A stretch of 6,023 bases of DNA from a bacterium (GTDB taxonomy: Bacteria; UBA9089), in assembly GCA_003485015.1 (NCBI GenBank), contig DNCN01000121.1:1-6023 (forward strand). The letters are read 5' to 3'. The position numbers and the translations under genes are program-made. The notes beneath the pieces were generated by a model, which was not told the DNA's origin, did no database searches, and saw nothing but the letters and a program-made list of their open reading frames with translations. Of this stretch, positions 5,895 through 6,023 are shown piece after piece (position 1 is the stretch's first letter; the number at the start of each line of letters is the position of its first letter).

Positions 5895-5995
5895 GGGAAA
5901 AGACCTTCTCTAGGGAGTGAGGGAAGGCTTTAAGGATCGTCCCTGCCCCCAGAAATCTCCACAATTTTCTAAAACTTCTAAACTTTCAAAAGAGG

Positions 5996-6023
5996 ATGAG
6001 CTGGACTGAGACTCAAAGATTAA
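5996..6023 (+). other. Possible start of a gene running off the right edge
   Basis: An ATG at 5996 opens a frame (MSWTETQRL) to the end of the window without a stop. The purine stretch AAGAGG touches the ATG directly, which is too close for a normal ribosome binding site, and nine codons cannot be tested for homology. I record it only because a gene is expected to resume after the long gap. Confidence 0.15.

Larger units (their letters stand above)
5587..6023. other. Long non-coding stretch rich in inverted repeats
   Basis: These 437 bases contain no protein gene I can support. The left two thirds (5622-5832) hold six inverted repeats, and a minus-strand consensus promoter lies at 5867-5894. 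The right part (5895-6023) is plain, with a short imperfect tandem of TTCTAAA-type units near 5967-5990. No terminator with hairpin plus T-run is visible on the + strand after the chaperone gene, so how the operon ends is unclear; the hairpin cluster itself might block or process that transcript. Confidence 0.7.

Noticed and set aside
5717..5920. A 67-codon + strand open frame starting at the ATG at 5717
   Set aside because: It runs straight through the hairpins, has a composition driven by C-runs, no good ribosome binding site at normal distance, and no recognisable domain.
3111..6017. TGAGACTCAA occurs at 3111-3120 and again at 6008-6017
   Set aside because: Ten-base matches are expected several times by chance in 6 kb, and the flanks do not match.

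Overview
The window reads as chromosomal DNA from a Gram-negative (diderm) bacterium. All intact genes lie on the + strand and encode exported or membrane proteins. The flanking partial gene is an iron-sulfur protein of a family common in anaerobes. Arginine codons are often AGA/AGG and one gene starts at TTG. I cannot name the lineage from sequence alone; an uncultured anaerobic, possibly thermophilic group is a guess.

Layout. Bases 1-696 are the 3' end of a DUF362-type protein with an inserted double [4Fe-4S] ferredoxin segment. An AT-rich gap (697-861) carries a perfect consensus sigma-70-type promoter, TTGACA-17-TATAAT. Three tightly packed genes follow: a 748-residue secreted TPR protein (862-3108), a 585-residue modular envelope protein with CsgG/FlgT-C-like, two PEGA and beta-barrel-like parts (3110-4867), and a 236-residue membrane-anchored SurA/PpiD-like chaperone without a parvulin domain (4876-5586). 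The gaps are 1 and 8 bp, so one transcript is likely. The joint role I infer is assembly or maintenance of something in the outer membrane: a periplasmic TPR scaffold, an outer-membrane protein, and a periplasmic chaperone that could escort it.

Bases 5587-6023 hold no convincing protein gene but are not empty. A perfect consensus promoter (TTGACA-16-TATAAT) sits on the minus strand at 5867-5894. Immediately downstream of it on that strand are six inverted repeats packed almost back to back (5832 down to 5622). Two of these hairpins share one architecture: 4 bp, a 2x2 purine internal loop, 2 bp, then a tetraloop. One of those tetraloops reads as a GNRA loop only on the minus strand. This suggests an unannotated structured RNA of roughly 270 nt running toward the 3' end of the chaperone gene. 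It matches no RNA family I recognise (tmRNA, SRP RNA, RNase P RNA, the 6S single-hairpin form, common riboswitches). It is the most novel item here, though a dispersed palindromic repeat element is a real alternative.
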